From Blasia pusilla (lineage: Eukaryota > Marchantiophyta > Marchantiopsida > Blasiales), in contig CM114275.1 of assembly GCA_050084515.1 (NCBI GenBank), positions 5,084,001-5,148,000 of the forward strand: a stretch of DNA of 64,000 bases. The letters run 5' to 3'. A model generated the notes under the pieces. The model was not told the origin of the DNA. It worked only from the letters and a program-made list of their open reading frames with translations, and did no database searches. Positions 52,955 through 64,000 of this stretch are shown piece by piece. The first letter of the stretch is position 1, and every line of letters starts with the position of its first letter. The translations under genes were made by a program, and so were the position numbers.

Positions 52955-55860
52955 ATGGCGGCCGGAAATGTTGTTCTCCACACATTCTGCCATAGCTCTT
53001 GTGGCTGGCGCGTCCGGCTAGCTCTGGACATCAAGGGTCTGGGACTTAGAAACAATCACTTGTTGGATTGTCGATCCGGTTGACGGACCTAAATGTTGTT
53101 GTATTTTTTTTCTGAATGTGTAATTATGCACTTGCACTCGGCAAAGTAATTTTTGTTGTTAGATTCCAGCGTTCTACAAGTGACACCCTCAAATCCCTGA
53201 CAGACCAACTTTGAGTGGCAGATCACACTAGATCGCAGCATCTCCACTGAATATTATGAAGGAAGTACAGCCTGCGGAATACTCATAGACGTCGTAGGTA
53301 TCAAGTTTTTGAGGATTAGAACCAGAGGTGCTTTCCTTTTCAGTGCGCATTCTTGTTTTGACTCGAGCTCTTGGTCTCGCAGGAATTCCATATAGATATA
53401 ATGGTATCAACTTCTCTAATGGCGATCACCTGACTGAAGGTACTAATTTCCAGAACCAGCTGAGTTTGGCGGCTGTCGAAGCCCGATCGGTTCGAGTTGT
53501 AATTGTTTAATTCATTTCTCTGCCCGGTGACAAAAGGTGTTTGCAACGTGTGAGACCACGGGTTTCTCTAAACTAAGCTCTAACCCAAGACTCCGGTGCA
53601 TAAAGTTTTGTAACGACGCTTGAATCGCGAAAGTTTCTAACCGAGTTCCGCTTACTAAAATGACAAAGTCATCTCCGGATGTCCTGAGACATGCAGCTGT
53701 GGTAAAGGCGAGTCTTATAAAGAAAAAAGTGGTTTTAGACGTGTAAGTTATGTACGATGTGCACGCTCTTCACAAAACTGACCTTTCGATTCCTGCTCCT
53801 GGCAGAGTTTTTGAAGATCAGTCCTCTTCAGCTGGTACCTGTGCTGGAGATAGACGGAGTTGCGCTTTGTGATTCCATCGCCATCCTGGAGGTATCCTAT
53901 CTCATTCCATGGCTTATATATTGGGTGCGCCACACGTTTCACATGGCATGAATTTGAAGGCCTATCACTGCGATCCTTCCATCCAAAATATTACATACGT
54001 TGTGGATGGTGGAGACAGTTTGGTGTGCAGGACCTTGTCAAGCCAGTATCTTCTCTTTGATTGTTCCTCTCGTTTTGCTGGCATATTACAGTACTTGGAG
54101 GAAAGATTTCCGGATAAGAAGGCCCTCTTACCATCGGATCTGAAGCAGAGGGCAGCAGTTCGCCACGTGAGTTTTGTTTCTTTTCTGGATTTCAGCTAAT
54201 TCTGAATGGACAAAGCAAGGAGCCTTGTTTTCTTCTTCTTTTTTTGATCCAGGTCGGCATAATTTGTGTCCCTCTGCTGAATTTCCGTCTATATTCAACT
54301 GAGTTGATTTGGTTGGATTCACTGCCTGAATCATTCAAAGATTTTGGAGGGTGAATCATGCACCTAGTTCTTACTTCGCGATGTTTCTGCGGGATGCACA
54401 GATTGTGAATACCATTGCGTCTAATATACAGCCACTTCAAAACCTTCGGGTCCTGGTATGTCATCCAACGTACACAGAGAACTCGGCTTCTTTCTCTCAG
54501 AAATGTTTGAAGGAAATGCACTAGGAACCTGGATGAGTACATTGCAGATAGGATAGATTCGGGGTACAAAACGTCCGGGGTTTCAATCAGGTTTGATGCT
54601 GTCTCCCATGAGAGTAGCATTGCTTCCGTTTGATCTACCAGAACACTGCTTCATCCTAAGTTTCTCAAGAGCCTTTGACATCTTGGTGGAACTTGTTGAA
54701 ACCCTGTGAAGATTGCCATCCAAGATCTAGCAGGACCAGATGAAAGGTTGAAATGGGCGCAGAATTGGATCAAACGTGGTTTTACAGGTAATAAGACACT
54801 CTTTTGGTTTTTCAGATACACTGCTGCATCGACTTGATTCTATATATTCCCTTCCATGTTATGTCGTTTACCTGGTTGCAGATTGCTTTGTAAGAGGAAA
54901 CTCGCAGTTCTTAACAATTTCCCAAATTTTCAAACATGTGTTTTGAGCATAACGCAAGGAAGACTTAAAATTGGAAAGACGAGTGAAAATCTGAGGCTGT
55001 TATCTATAGGGCGATTATCTCTTCCTTGTTAAGTACTACTCACAGTGTCACTAGTGTCCATCCCGGAAGCGCGAACAACAGCAACGTTGGTATCGCGTGA
55101 CTAATTGCGTTCCACTCCTTCATCAGGAGCGGCTTTTGTCCTGTTTAGAGTCCTAATACTGTAGTAGGTATCTTGAGAATACACTATAGACTTGTGGACG
55201 GGGTATAAAGTGATCAAAGGCTGGCTGAATAACGTTTTTCAAGCTGGTAGGTTTTAGGGGGGTTGCATTAGCTTAGTGCTGTGTTAAAATATCTGGTGAA
55301 TTGTATGTATACAGCACTGGAGAGAATCCTTGAGAAATCGGCAGGGAAGTACTGCATTGGAGATAAGATAACTTGGGTAAGAATTTCTTGTGTGTAATTG
55401 CATCTGACCTCAAGTGTGGGACATCCGCATTCCTTTGGGAATAAGGATTCTGATTATCGATTTATACAGGTTTGTTAGATATTCGGTAATTGTATGAACT
55501 GAAAGGTCCTGCTCTTTTCAGATGAGTCTGAAATCTTCAGTTTCTGTGCAGGCTGATATCACGTTGGCTCCTCAGATGAGAAATGCAAAGCGATACGGAG
55601 TAGATGAGGTATGTGATAACCCTCTTGAACCATGGTCCGAATTTTGTTATACTAGAAAGTGTTGCATTTCTGCCTGCCAATACTAATCCACATTGGGGTC
55701 TGGAGATGTCCTTGTGTATCTGGCGGGTGAGTTGTTCTGATGTTATCATCTTTTGCAGACCCTATTTCCGACCTTGCATCGAGTTCACAAAAATCTGTAC
55801 GAACTGGAAGTAGTGAAAAATTCCATTCCTGAAAACCAGCCAGACTTCAAACCAGTATGA
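52955..55860 (+). CDS. GSTZ: Zeta-class glutathione S-transferase / maleylacetoacetate isomerase
   Basis: Nine exons: 52955-53036, 53383-53439, 53806-53891, 54092-54166, 54402-54455, 54712-54787, 55315-55376, 55552-55608 and 55759-55860. Phases agree throughout and give 216 residues, the normal size for the class. The N-terminal thioredoxin-like domain carries the zeta signature SSCGWRVRLAL (catalytic Ser/Cys region), then LVPVLEIDG and DSIAILEYLEERFP of the glutathione site. The helical domain has IQPLQNLRVL, WAQNWIKRGFTALERIL and ADITLAPQM. The enzyme isomerises maleylacetoacetate to fumarylacetoacetate with glutathione in tyrosine breakdown. The acceptor of exon 6 (gtgaag) lacks a strong pyrimidine tract, so that boundary is the least certain. 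The start ATG (agaaATGGCGGCC) is the first in frame. Confidence 0.94.
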
Positions 55861-57070
55861 AATTGAGGTCATTGGTTGATTTTCGCCAGGCTCCTTTTCT
55901 CCTGTCCTGGCGTAATACTGTGTCAAACTCCTTGTTGATACGTTGTATGCCAGTCTGCATTTGTATCGTTTCTGTCATAATAAAGGTTGTGTTTTTTCAC
56001 TCAAGCTCATGGATGCAGACTCCAAAATGACGTATGTGTTATTTCAATTACACTTGAGTTCCATCTCAAATGTAGCTAGTAAAAATTATCCTAGGGGTAT
56101 GTGCACAAGTGGCGACAAATCCAGGGCCCGCAGACTTCAGCTTCACTGCAGATGCTGGAAGTCTCTACTTCTAACCGGTCATGGTTTGCATTCAAGGGGA
56201 AAAGCATTGGCCTGTTCCACAGAAACTGTATGTGAATCTCATGAAATTGCTGCGCTAGCATTTAGAGGCAATTAGTTGCACTGGAAAATTGATAGCATCT
56301 TCTTGAGAGTTTCACTCCAAGATGCCCAAAGCAGATCTATCTTTGCAGGCTAGAGTTTGGAAAAGTAAGAGTAACGGCATTATTAGTTATCATATCCACT
56401 GCCAGTTCCGCTTTCATTTAATGTTGGGGTGTCTCCTTGTGCGGGACGCATGTGGCTGATGCACCCATGAAATCCAACCATGGGTATTTACATCCACTGA
56501 AATACTAGAACTGACCTAACAATGGAAGTTCAATTAATTCTAGGGTAATCTTTCCAGACCCATCCCTGGTCTATGTTTTGGCTCGAAGTGACTGACAGAA
56601 CACCACTCGCAATTCTAGTCCTCGACCCTAATAATGGGCAAAGCCAGCACTACCCCAAATCTCTCTACAGTGATTCTTATCACAATGATGGCATTTGGAA
56701 GGCAATATGAGTATGCAAGTCTCCATTTTAGAAGAGTCCTGAACGAAGACATGCACAAGAGTGCATAAAATCATAAAACGTGCAATGGCAATTTTACAGA
56801 AGCTGGTGGCCATAATATAAAGTTACAACTACACTTATACTTGACTTTTTGGCCACTTTACGTTCACTCTTTCTCTCTACTAAAGAATCGACTCATCCAC
56901 AATCCGAGTATAAAACACAGGCTCCCCATATCTAGTAAGCATAGTTTTCCCTTTCTACCACCATTCAACCATGGCAAAGCGTCTAATATTGTAGAGTCAC
57001 AACAGGAGCGTTGGATGAGTAGCCTCTGTATCTCTCATGTTCAACTGTACTTCTTCCTCTCTCTGCACCC

Positions 57071-57100
57071 ATATAGTGTGAGTCAGCACTCACACTATAT
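57071..57100. repeat. Short perfect hairpin
   Basis: ATATAGTGTGAGT and its exact inverse ACTCACACTATAT are separated by cagc. The function is unknown. Confidence 0.9.
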
Positions 57101-57170
57101 GAGAGTGTCTCCCTCCTCTCATATGGTACCTTCTTCACTTGCTTCTCTCTCTACACCCATCCCAGTCTCG

Positions 57171-57590
57171 AGCACCGTCCAACCAGGGATCCCCTCTCAA
57201 GCACCGTCCAACCAGGGCGCGGGGTTTCTGGCCGCAAGGCTAGGACAGGCACTACTTAATGAGTACAGTCTCTACACCCTTCTTAGTATGTAGCACCATC
57301 CAACCAGGGCACAGGTTCTATGGTTGGGTTGCACGGCTATGACATGCACTACTTCTGAGTACTGCTTCTCACTCCCGTGATGAACTCTATAAGAACTTCT
57401 CTCGTGATGAATTTCTCCACAACATTGGTATGTAGCCATTCACTGTTCCTTTCAAGACAGCTTCTAGCTACTTACAAATCTCCTCCACCTTTCTCTTTGG
57501 TATTAACTAGCACCATCCAGTCAGGGCAGGGAGTGTGTGGTTGCGAGGCCACGACGGACACCACTGAGTGAGCAGAGTCTCTGTCCGTCG
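57171..57590. repeat. Degenerate repeat array around agcacc(g/a)tccaaccaggg
   Basis: The core word occurs at about 57171, 57199, 57291 and (as agcaccatccagtcaggg) 57509. Each of the last three copies is followed by a related stretch (gg-rich, then ggacaggcactactt, gacatgcactactt or ggacaccactgagt) and gagtac/agtctct words. The spacing is irregular, from 28 to about 220 bases. Confidence 0.7.
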
Positions 57591-57662
57591 TCCTCTTAAT
57601 GAAGGTGACTGGGATCTGTGAGTCTCATAACATGACTGGACTCTCCTCAGTCTTCATCTGTG

Positions 57663-58844
57663 TCATCGTCTCGTGTAGAAGCACGTAGAAGCACCGCCTT
57701 GCCTGACATTCCTCTTTGACTGGGATGCCCCTGATTTTGGCTGTGGTCTCGGGTCACCGTCCACGGTGAGAACACCCACTTTGGCTATTCTGTCCTCCAA
57801 TTCTTCAGTGCTGAAGTCATCAGATCCTCCAAGCTCATCAAAGCCGACCTGGACAATCACCATGACCATATAATCACCAACCTAATATCATCCTATAGAA
57901 GAGGGCCATAAATCTTCACCTTCATGAATCTTGTAAACGACCTAAAGACCAGAATGAAGATGGATTGGATCCTAAGATCAATGTAGCATCATGACAGGCA
58001 GAGGTAGGGGCCATACCACGTAATCCTCAACTTTGCCATTCTTGACGAGAGCTAGAGTGGGAAGCATAAAAATCTTCAGCTTCTCTGTTAAAAACGGACT
58101 CTTCTCCGCGTTCAGCCTCACGAACCTCGTCTCCATGTGCTGCTTCGCCAGGATGTTCAGGTGTTTATCCACCACCTGGACCAGAATGACAACCCAACTC
58201 ATTCGGGGATAGACAATTCAGAATGGCCCACAGCAAGTCTATGTCAAAACCAAAATGCAGGAACAGCAAGCTGAACAAGAATGCATGCAGTAAGCACATA
58301 CCTTGCAAGGCCAGTTTTCTCGATAGAAGTGAGCTACAACTCGTTCACTAGCTTTCACCACATTGAAAAACTCCTTCTCAACGGTGATGTCCTGATACTC
58401 CCCATGCCCCAGGGCCGCCCACTGCTTCTTCTTCTCGGCCAGTTGCTTGTACTGCCGTAACCGACGCTCTCTCAACTTCTCCAGATCGTCGTCATTCAGA
58501 TTGTCCAACTTCGCTATCTGCTCATCCAGTTGCTCTTCCACAGCCCTTGCAACTCGCACCACCTGCTCCTCCATCACCTGCAAGAAATGCACCATTTACC
58601 ACAGCCGCCTACGAACAATGCGATGGCTAACGATCTTTACAAGATCAGACGAGACCTACGGCACCGTAACAACAATCAGGACGCAATGAACAGGAAATGC
58701 AGGTAGGTCACGCGAATCAGACAGCTCACGAAGAACCGAAGAACAAACCTACAGACGACCCGACCCGAACGGAGGATCTATCTTCTCGAGCAGTGCGAAT
58801 CCCAGAAGAGCATGACATACAAGACATAACCTCGAGAGGAGCGT

Positions 58845-58890
<46 letters not shown>

Positions 58891-59059
58891 GCGTGGATTT
58901 ACAGCCAGGGAGGATAAGGCTGAATTATGACCAACAGCGACGAGTGGAAGGGCCGATCTCTCATCTCCTGCAGTCCACAAAACTACAATCACTCAATGGC
59001 AGCGAATGGAAGGAATGATGGCAATCACCTACCTTTTGGACGACTGCGGAGGGATCCAT
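57663..59059 (-). CDS. TXNDC9 / phosducin-like 3-type thioredoxin-fold protein
   Basis: Four exons on the minus strand: 59059-59033, 58577-58302, 58175-58017 and 57848-57663, 215 residues. It starts MDPSAVVQK, then a charged coiled-coil region (VEEQLDEQIAKLDNLNDDDLEKLRERRLRQYK). A thioredoxin fold follows with HFYRENWPCKVVDKHL, LNAEKSPFLTEKLKIFMLPT and LALVKNGKVEDYVVGFDELG. The redox CxxC is absent, as in TXNDC9 proteins, which in other organisms modulate CCT chaperonin folding of tubulin and actin. The C terminus reads GGASTCFYTRR and stops. A perfect 10-base tandem duplication lies just before that stop and shifts the frame away from an acidic DDDTDED tail. The rest of the protein is intact, so it may still work. 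Confidence 0.92.
57675..57694. repeat. 10-base tandem duplication in the last TXNDC9-like exon
   Basis: gtagaagcac occurs twice in direct succession. Ten is not a multiple of three, so the second copy changes the reading frame of the final residues. Confidence 0.95.
58849..58884. repeat. (CT)n microsatellite
   Basis: An uninterrupted CT run of about 36 bases inside the first intron of the TXNDC9-like gene. Confidence 0.97.
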
Positions 59060-59552
59060 CTCGGTCTCCTAGACGATCTTCTCGCAACCTCGGCCCCGAT
59101 GGTGCAAATGCAGGACGAAATCCGCCCCGCTAACACTGACCCTCTTTCGCAGGGACACTGACATTCCCAGTAAGAACACGGCGGCGAAGAACCTCCTCTT
59201 CTTGCGCTCCACACCGGGACGGGCTCCGCGTAAAACGCTTCCGTGTCTTGCGATGCGTTTCCAGTTTCGCTGATTCCCGATCTCGTAAACACTGCGCCTT
59301 ACAAATTCCTCTCTGTGCACAAATCCCGCGCTCCCTCTCGGCCCTCTTTCGCAGCGCTCCCCCGTTCGGTTTGACCCTTCAAAGCTTCCTGTCTAGTCCG
59401 TGCGTTTCGCGGACGGAGTTCGACTGCGGTTTTCAATCCGTTGCTTCCTGTGGACGGACTTCACTTTCTGGTTCGCGGAGCGCCTCCTCGTTCATTCAGA
59501 ACGGGTCACGTGATTACTAAAGTGGTGAGGTCTTCTCCGGATTAATATAATC
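59060..59552 (-). other. Upstream region of the TXNDC9-like gene
   Basis: GC-rich DNA without a recognisable gene. It presumably contains the minus-strand promoter and leader; no core motif is clear. Confidence 0.4.
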
Positions 59553-60369
59553 TAAGGGCCGGGTCCCATGGGCGGCTTCTAAAGGTGACTGCCGGTGGCT
59601 TTCCATAAGGTTCTTTCCGGTATTGGTAGTTCCCTTTCCGGTATTGCCATAGGTTTAAAAGGGTATGAGTTTGATAAACCTGGTTATTTCCGAGTTTGTA
59701 TCGGCTCCAACAGGTTCGGAAGAGCGCCACGACGCAAATTCGTTCTTGTGCCCAAATCAAGAAAACCAAGAAAACCCATGCTCAAACTATCGACCCCGGT
59801 CATATAAATGGATTAGTGATCGTCCAATCCAACTCATATGTCATAACGGCCCGCGTCGCTCACTGACGTTGGCGGTTAGATCAGATTCTTGAATCCTACG
59901 GCAAAGATGACGTTTCTGTCCGTCGGAGTCGCAGAAATTTGACGGGGTCGTCACATTTCTTGTGCCCAAAATTTTTGGGACAAGCAATGCGACATCTTGA
60001 GTCTTCCGTCTTCACGCCCTACCTGCCTTGGAAACAGCCCTCCCCGCCGGCTGGCCAACGGTCTCCAACCGGAATGCGGTTTCTCGGGGTCACAAGCAAA
60101 CCCAAGAAACGGGGCCATGGGATAAGGCCCTAAGACCCGGGTCCCATGGGCGGGAGGTTGCAGCGACCGTTAGGGGTCGCCACTTTTTTTGCGCCCAAGG
60201 CTTTAGGGCGCAAAAATTGTCCATCGTCTTGGCAACCCTTATTATTGCATGTCTAATGGTTTCTACAATGGAACTATGTATTTACTTCGATTGTCCTTTC
60301 GAAATATAAATTGGTCGCAGAAATGAGGTGGCCGTGACCTCTACAAAGGTCCGTGGGACCCGTCCCTTA
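59553..60369. repeat. Inverted-repeat element cluster, TAAGGGCCGGGTCCCATGG family
   Basis: taagggccgggtcccatggg at 59553 and taagacccgggtcccatggg at 60131 are same-direction ends. ccgtgggacccgtccctta (60351-60369) is the inverse end. The inner copy, 60131-60369 (about 240 bases), is a plausible MITE. The outer pair may be a second element or a diverged copy. The interior contains repeated ttgtgcccaaa and gcgcccaagg words. Confidence 0.65.
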
Positions 60370-60469
60370 TGGCTTTATCCCATGCGCTCGCGCTCACGGC
60401 GACCTTAGATCTTCGACCCGGCTATAATCAAAAGTAGTTAAGTATTTTGCTCTATTATTCAATGAGAAC

Positions 60470-60756
60470 TTAGGGCCCGGTCCCATGCGGCCCCCTCTTT
60501 GCCCACTCGCGATCGTAGGGACGCCGTCGGACAGGCACAGCTACCGGAAGAATTTTGTTTCTGAGTTGATATTCCCTCTTTGCCGGTTCCTGATAATGGG
60601 AAATGGATGGTGACAAGGTCGCAAAGGCTTGCGTTTTGCTTTCTAAGGGCTCAAATCCAATTGATGGTCCTTTAAGGTGCGTACATCCCATCTGTCAAAT
60701 CTTGTTGATCTGGGACCTTGGGTAAGGTCCTGCCGACTTCCGCCGCATGGGACCGG
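60470..60756. repeat. MITE-like element with 14-base terminal inverted repeats
   Basis: ccggtcccatgcgg (60477-60490) and its exact inverse ccgcatgggaccgg (60743-60756) bound about 280 bases. The interior is clearly similar to 62629-62914 (ggttcctgataatgggaaatgg, tcaaatcttgttgatc, aaggtc(c)tgcc). Confidence 0.8.
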
Positions 60757-61636
60757 TGTCGTGTTCGAGAGTCTTTCTTCGAGTAAGGGCGGACCTTCTA
60801 GTTGCAGGAGACGTGGTTGATGCAAGTTGAACTCTATAAGAAGTTCTCCTTTTTCTGTACGAAATTATTATGTAAACCCTCCATTCTCTCACGACAGGAA
60901 TCAGGAATGGTAGTGCCGAGGCGATCACTTCTTCATAACATGGAACCCCAAAATTCCTTACTATGAAGTCCCTGTAAACTACTTTATGTTTGTACACAAG
61001 TAAAATAGCACAACTAGTGTTAAACCCTACTCGAGCATGCCTATTGACGTCCATGGATTGCTATATAAGGATATACAAAGTACAATCCCGTGTCCTTCCG
61101 TATGTGACTATAGGAAGAATTACCGGAGTTGGAGATTGCATGACTTGGTTCATGAACGCCTCCCCAACGTGATAAACTAGATAGCGAGTGAACCAGTGCA
61201 TATCTACAAAGAGAATCTTGACGTGGTACGGGTTAAGGAAAGAAAAATCTGGCACAACTCGTGCTCCATCCCTATCCATACTTGACAAACATCCTCTACT
61301 CTTCTCTAGAAAGGGGTTTGGCGGAATTGCTCTCCCTAGAGGGATAATCCACTCTCATTGGGAAAATAACAAGCCAGAACATCCACTATTTCTAATATGA
61401 CTAAACTCCCTTAAGGTGACAAGTCTCTCATCTCCACACATACCACACTTTAGAATCCTCTCGAAGACTAGACCATGGTCAAATTACTCTCCCAAGAGAG
61501 GTAATCCACTATCATTAGAAGAGCAAGCAATCCCAAAGCCATCCACTCAAGATCGACACAAGAAACTCAAGATGTGAAGTAGAAGGTGATGAACCCTTGA
61601 AGGTCCTTCCTTTTCATATACTCACAAGAGATCCAG

Positions 61637-61709
61637 AAGATAAGATTAGCCCTATTTCGTACTCTTACTCGTACTCCACAAGAGTACGAAATAGGGCTAA
61701 TCTTATCTT
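61637..61709. repeat. Perfect 30-base hairpin
   Basis: The arm at 61637-61666 (aagataagattagccctatt...) is exactly inverted at 61680-61709. The loop is 13 bases, actcgtactccac. It may be the core of a fold-back element or a small-RNA precursor. Confidence 0.92.
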
Positions 61710-62221
61710 GTGCCACATGGCTTCCTCTCAAGGCTTAGCCAATCACATTTTGACACATGTAGATTATCTCTTACCTCTTCCAAAATATCCTCTTTTACTC
61801 CCTTCATATCTTCCAAACTACCCCATCTACCCTAACCACCAACCAAGACTACTTTTGCTTTTGTTTCATTAAAGCACCAACCCCACAACTTTACTTTTCT
61901 AATCCCATCTTTTATTTCTTATCTCGTGTCCTAAAGTTGGGCCCGCGCAAATGAGTCACCCTAAAGAGGTTTAAATATGGGAATTTCATTTTCCTAGGCT
62001 AATTTATTCAATACTAATAAAACTCTTTCTAACACTTAATGATAGAGGAGTTTATATAGTGGGTGATTTTATTATACGACACTGAGTCCTCACTTTGGTC
62101 GTAGAAATGAGGGTTGCCGTGACCCTAAGCGTGTCCATCGGATAAGGCCCTAAGATATATAATCAATATAATGCAGGATGAAGTAGTAAATGGGACCTGG
62201 ATGAAAATTTGCATCAGCCAA

Positions 62222-63230
62222 GCGATCCTTTCTTGTCTTCCCTCGCATTCATATGGTTAAAACATCATGTGTTCCCATTTCATGCCCAACTCCAACTCCA
62301 AGTTGGGTCGTTGCGACCCCTATCCCATAGGACCCTTTTCTGAAGCTTCTCTTCATGTTCGTGCGTTTCGGGGATTAGAGTCAGATTTTGGTTGTACTTT
62401 GGTTTGCCATTTCTTGTTTTCGTTTCGCTCAGGTTTTCTTTTCTCGCTTTGATTTTCCCCCAAATGGTTATAAGTAAATTTTCTTATTTTCTTTTTATTA
62501 TGGCTGATGATTTTTATATTGGTTTGTTTACATTGTCTTTTTATGTTTCACGTCTATTTTCTTGGGCGCAAGTCATCGACAAATGATCCTTTCTTTTCCT
62601 TCCTCGTATTCAAATGTATCTCATGAAGGACCTGGTCCTATGCAACCTGCAACTTGCCTAGTGGCAATCAGGGTTGTTGCGCCTATCGGACAACAAACAA
62701 AAGAATTTTCTTTTTGTAGTTGTTATTTTCTCCTCGCCGATTCCCGGTGACAAGAAATGGGTGGTGACAAAGTCGAGAAGACTTATACCCTACGTTCCAG
62801 TGGCACAAATTTAGTTTAGGTCCCATTAACATGCAAGCATCCTATCCGTCAGATCTTGTTGATCCGGAACTCTAGGCCTAGGTCTTGGCCACCTCGGCCG
62901 CATAGGACCAGGTCATAAAACTATGTATGTCTCTCCTTTATCCCCAACTCCAAGCCTAGTTGGGTTGTTGCGACCCCAACCCAATGTCACCCTATTCTAA
63001 AGCTTTGGTTCACGTCTACGCATTTTACGGATCAGAGTCAAATTCTAATCGTACTCGGGTTTGTTGTTTCTTGTTTTTGTTTGCTTAGATTTTCCTTTTT
63101 TACTTTGATTTTCCACAAAAAGGTCTTAAGTATATTTTATAAGTCTCTTTCTATGTTGGCCGATGATTTTATGTTGGTTTGTTTACATTATATTTGTGTG
63201 TTTCTTGTCTCTTGTCATGGTAGATGAGAC
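62222..63230. repeat. Large direct duplication flanking a MITE
   Basis: The block at about 62285-62565 (ccaactccaagttgggtcgttgcgacc ... gatgatttt...ttggtttgtttaca) recurs at about 62940-63212 with many point differences. A shorter word, gatcctttctt...cctcg(c/t)attca, occurs at 62223 and 62584. The MITE copy lies between the two blocks. Confidence 0.75.
62629..62914. repeat. Second MITE copy with 15-base terminal inverted repeats
   Basis: gacctggtcctatgc (62629-62643) and gcataggaccaggtc (62900-62914) are exact inverses. The interior resembles 60470-60756, although the termini have diverged in parallel (ccatgcgg to ctatgc). Confidence 0.8.
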
Positions 63231-63895
63231 GTAGAACGAGATAGCATCAAGGCCTTAGAGGGATCTTGTACTCCCCTTATTTGGGAGGTCATATGAAACC
63301 TAGTCTTAGGAGGTGACGTACGAGTGGACTCTCCTTTATGAGGAGTGGCAACCTTGGAGAGGTTGACCCTCCCATCCTTTGTGTGGGGCCACTTGGGCCT
63401 ATAGGTGACACTTGGCAATAAGGAGGGAAGGAATGAAGGTGGGAGGAGGAAGAAATGAGAAAGTGCGGATCATGAAGGCAAGTGGGGGCATGAGAAAGAA
63501 GGGGAAGATGGGGCCCATACATACAAGTCCTTCTATAGCATGGACATGGATATGCCCACGGATACGGACTTTGTCCATATGCAACTTTGGCAAAACTAGA
63601 TCGATTGCAGGAGCAACAAGTGTCGACAACGTTCACACCAAGAACAAGGTTCCAAGAATAAAGACACGAAAGGAATCTAAAGTGCTTGTTTCCGCCTCTG
63701 ATGCACCCCTATCCCACATCTCCATCTCTTAACGCATCCCCTTGCCACCTTCTATGCACTTCTTGCAACACATTCCTAATTCTTAGCCACATTCAAACCT
63801 ATCATCCGGTTCTAAACCCAGGGCACATTTATCCAATAAATATAGATTCCTTGCTCGTTCTTTGCATTTCATAATGATATGTTATGTCACAATTT
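63231..63895. other. No gene recognised
   Basis: Contains only short ORFs in both directions without recognisable domains. It leads into the dispersed repeat that continues past the end of the window. Confidence 0.4.
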
Positions 63896-64000
63896 TTTAA
63901 GATAGATCGAAGAGATATGGTACAACGCCTTTGCGAGTAGAGGAGGATAGGCTCAAGAGGTCGAGGATGACCTGTTGAGGTCTCAGGAAACCTGAGAGAT
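63896..64000. repeat. Dispersed repeat, copy B (cut by window end)
   Basis: Same orientation as, and clearly similar to, 12541-12650. It probably marks another copy of the same retroelement. Confidence 0.8.

Larger units (their letters stand above)
55861..57662. other. 3' flank of GSTZ and intergenic repeats
   Basis: The first few hundred bases are likely GSTZ 3' untranslated region. No gene is recognised; ORFs at 55943-56275 and 56841-57293 lack known domains. The right half contains the palindrome at 57071-57100 and a degenerate repeat array. Confidence 0.45.

Noticed and set aside
57171-57590. CRISPR-like spaced repeats
   Set aside because: Spacing is irregular, copies are degenerate and the genome is that of a plant.

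Overview
The window is nuclear DNA of a land plant. The evidence is spliced genes with GT-AG introns, plant-only families (a BTB-NPH3 phototropism adaptor and a BAM2/7/8-type beta-amylase), Copia and Ty3/gypsy LTR retrotransposons with initiator-Met-tRNA primer sites, long AG/CT microsatellites and fold-back elements. GC-rich exons set in AT-rich repeat-laden DNA, a non-LTR element with a restriction-like endonuclease domain, and a divergent NPH3 tail make me lean to a non-seed plant, perhaps a bryophyte. That placement is inference and could be wrong.

Layout. 1-3062: upstream and leader DNA of the first gene. 3063-8063 (+): four-exon BTB-NPH3 gene of about 1062 codons, with a very large His-rich extension and the conserved WRNSIS-type tail. 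8064-14580: mostly non-coding DNA with decayed LTR-retrotransposon debris and an 80-bp AG run. 14585-19474 (+): a gag remnant, then a separate Ty3/gypsy fragment (5' LTR, primer site, gag, broken protease, partial RT). 19475-23447: AT-rich, no recognisable gene. 23448-26311 (-): eight exons of a beta-amylase catalytic domain that lack their own start; a BED zinc-finger ORF lies just upstream at 26719-27192 (-) and could supply the N terminus. 27906-27949: inverted telo-boxes and a 20-bp G-box palindrome. 30207-33713 (-) and 44060-52486 (+): two decayed copies of one REL-endonuclease non-LTR retrotransposon, the second split by a Copia element (44472-49860). 37825-38072: a long near-perfect fold-back. 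38985-39773 (+): a multi-pass membrane protein of unknown function. 52955-55860 (+): a complete nine-exon zeta-class glutathione S-transferase. 57663-59059 (-): a four-exon TXNDC9/PhLP3-like thioredoxin-fold protein whose acidic tail appears destroyed by a 10-bp tandem duplication. 59060-64000: small inverted-repeat elements and duplicated blocks, no genes.

The host genes (NPH3, beta-amylase, membrane protein, GSTZ, TXNDC9-like) are independent loci separated by transposon DNA; nothing suggests a functional cluster. The observations most worth following are the possible BED-finger/beta-amylase fusion, the His-rich NPH3, the REL non-LTR family and the fold-back locus. Exon boundaries were read by eye from splice consensus, reading phase and known family sequence; no alignment, structure prediction or expression data was available.
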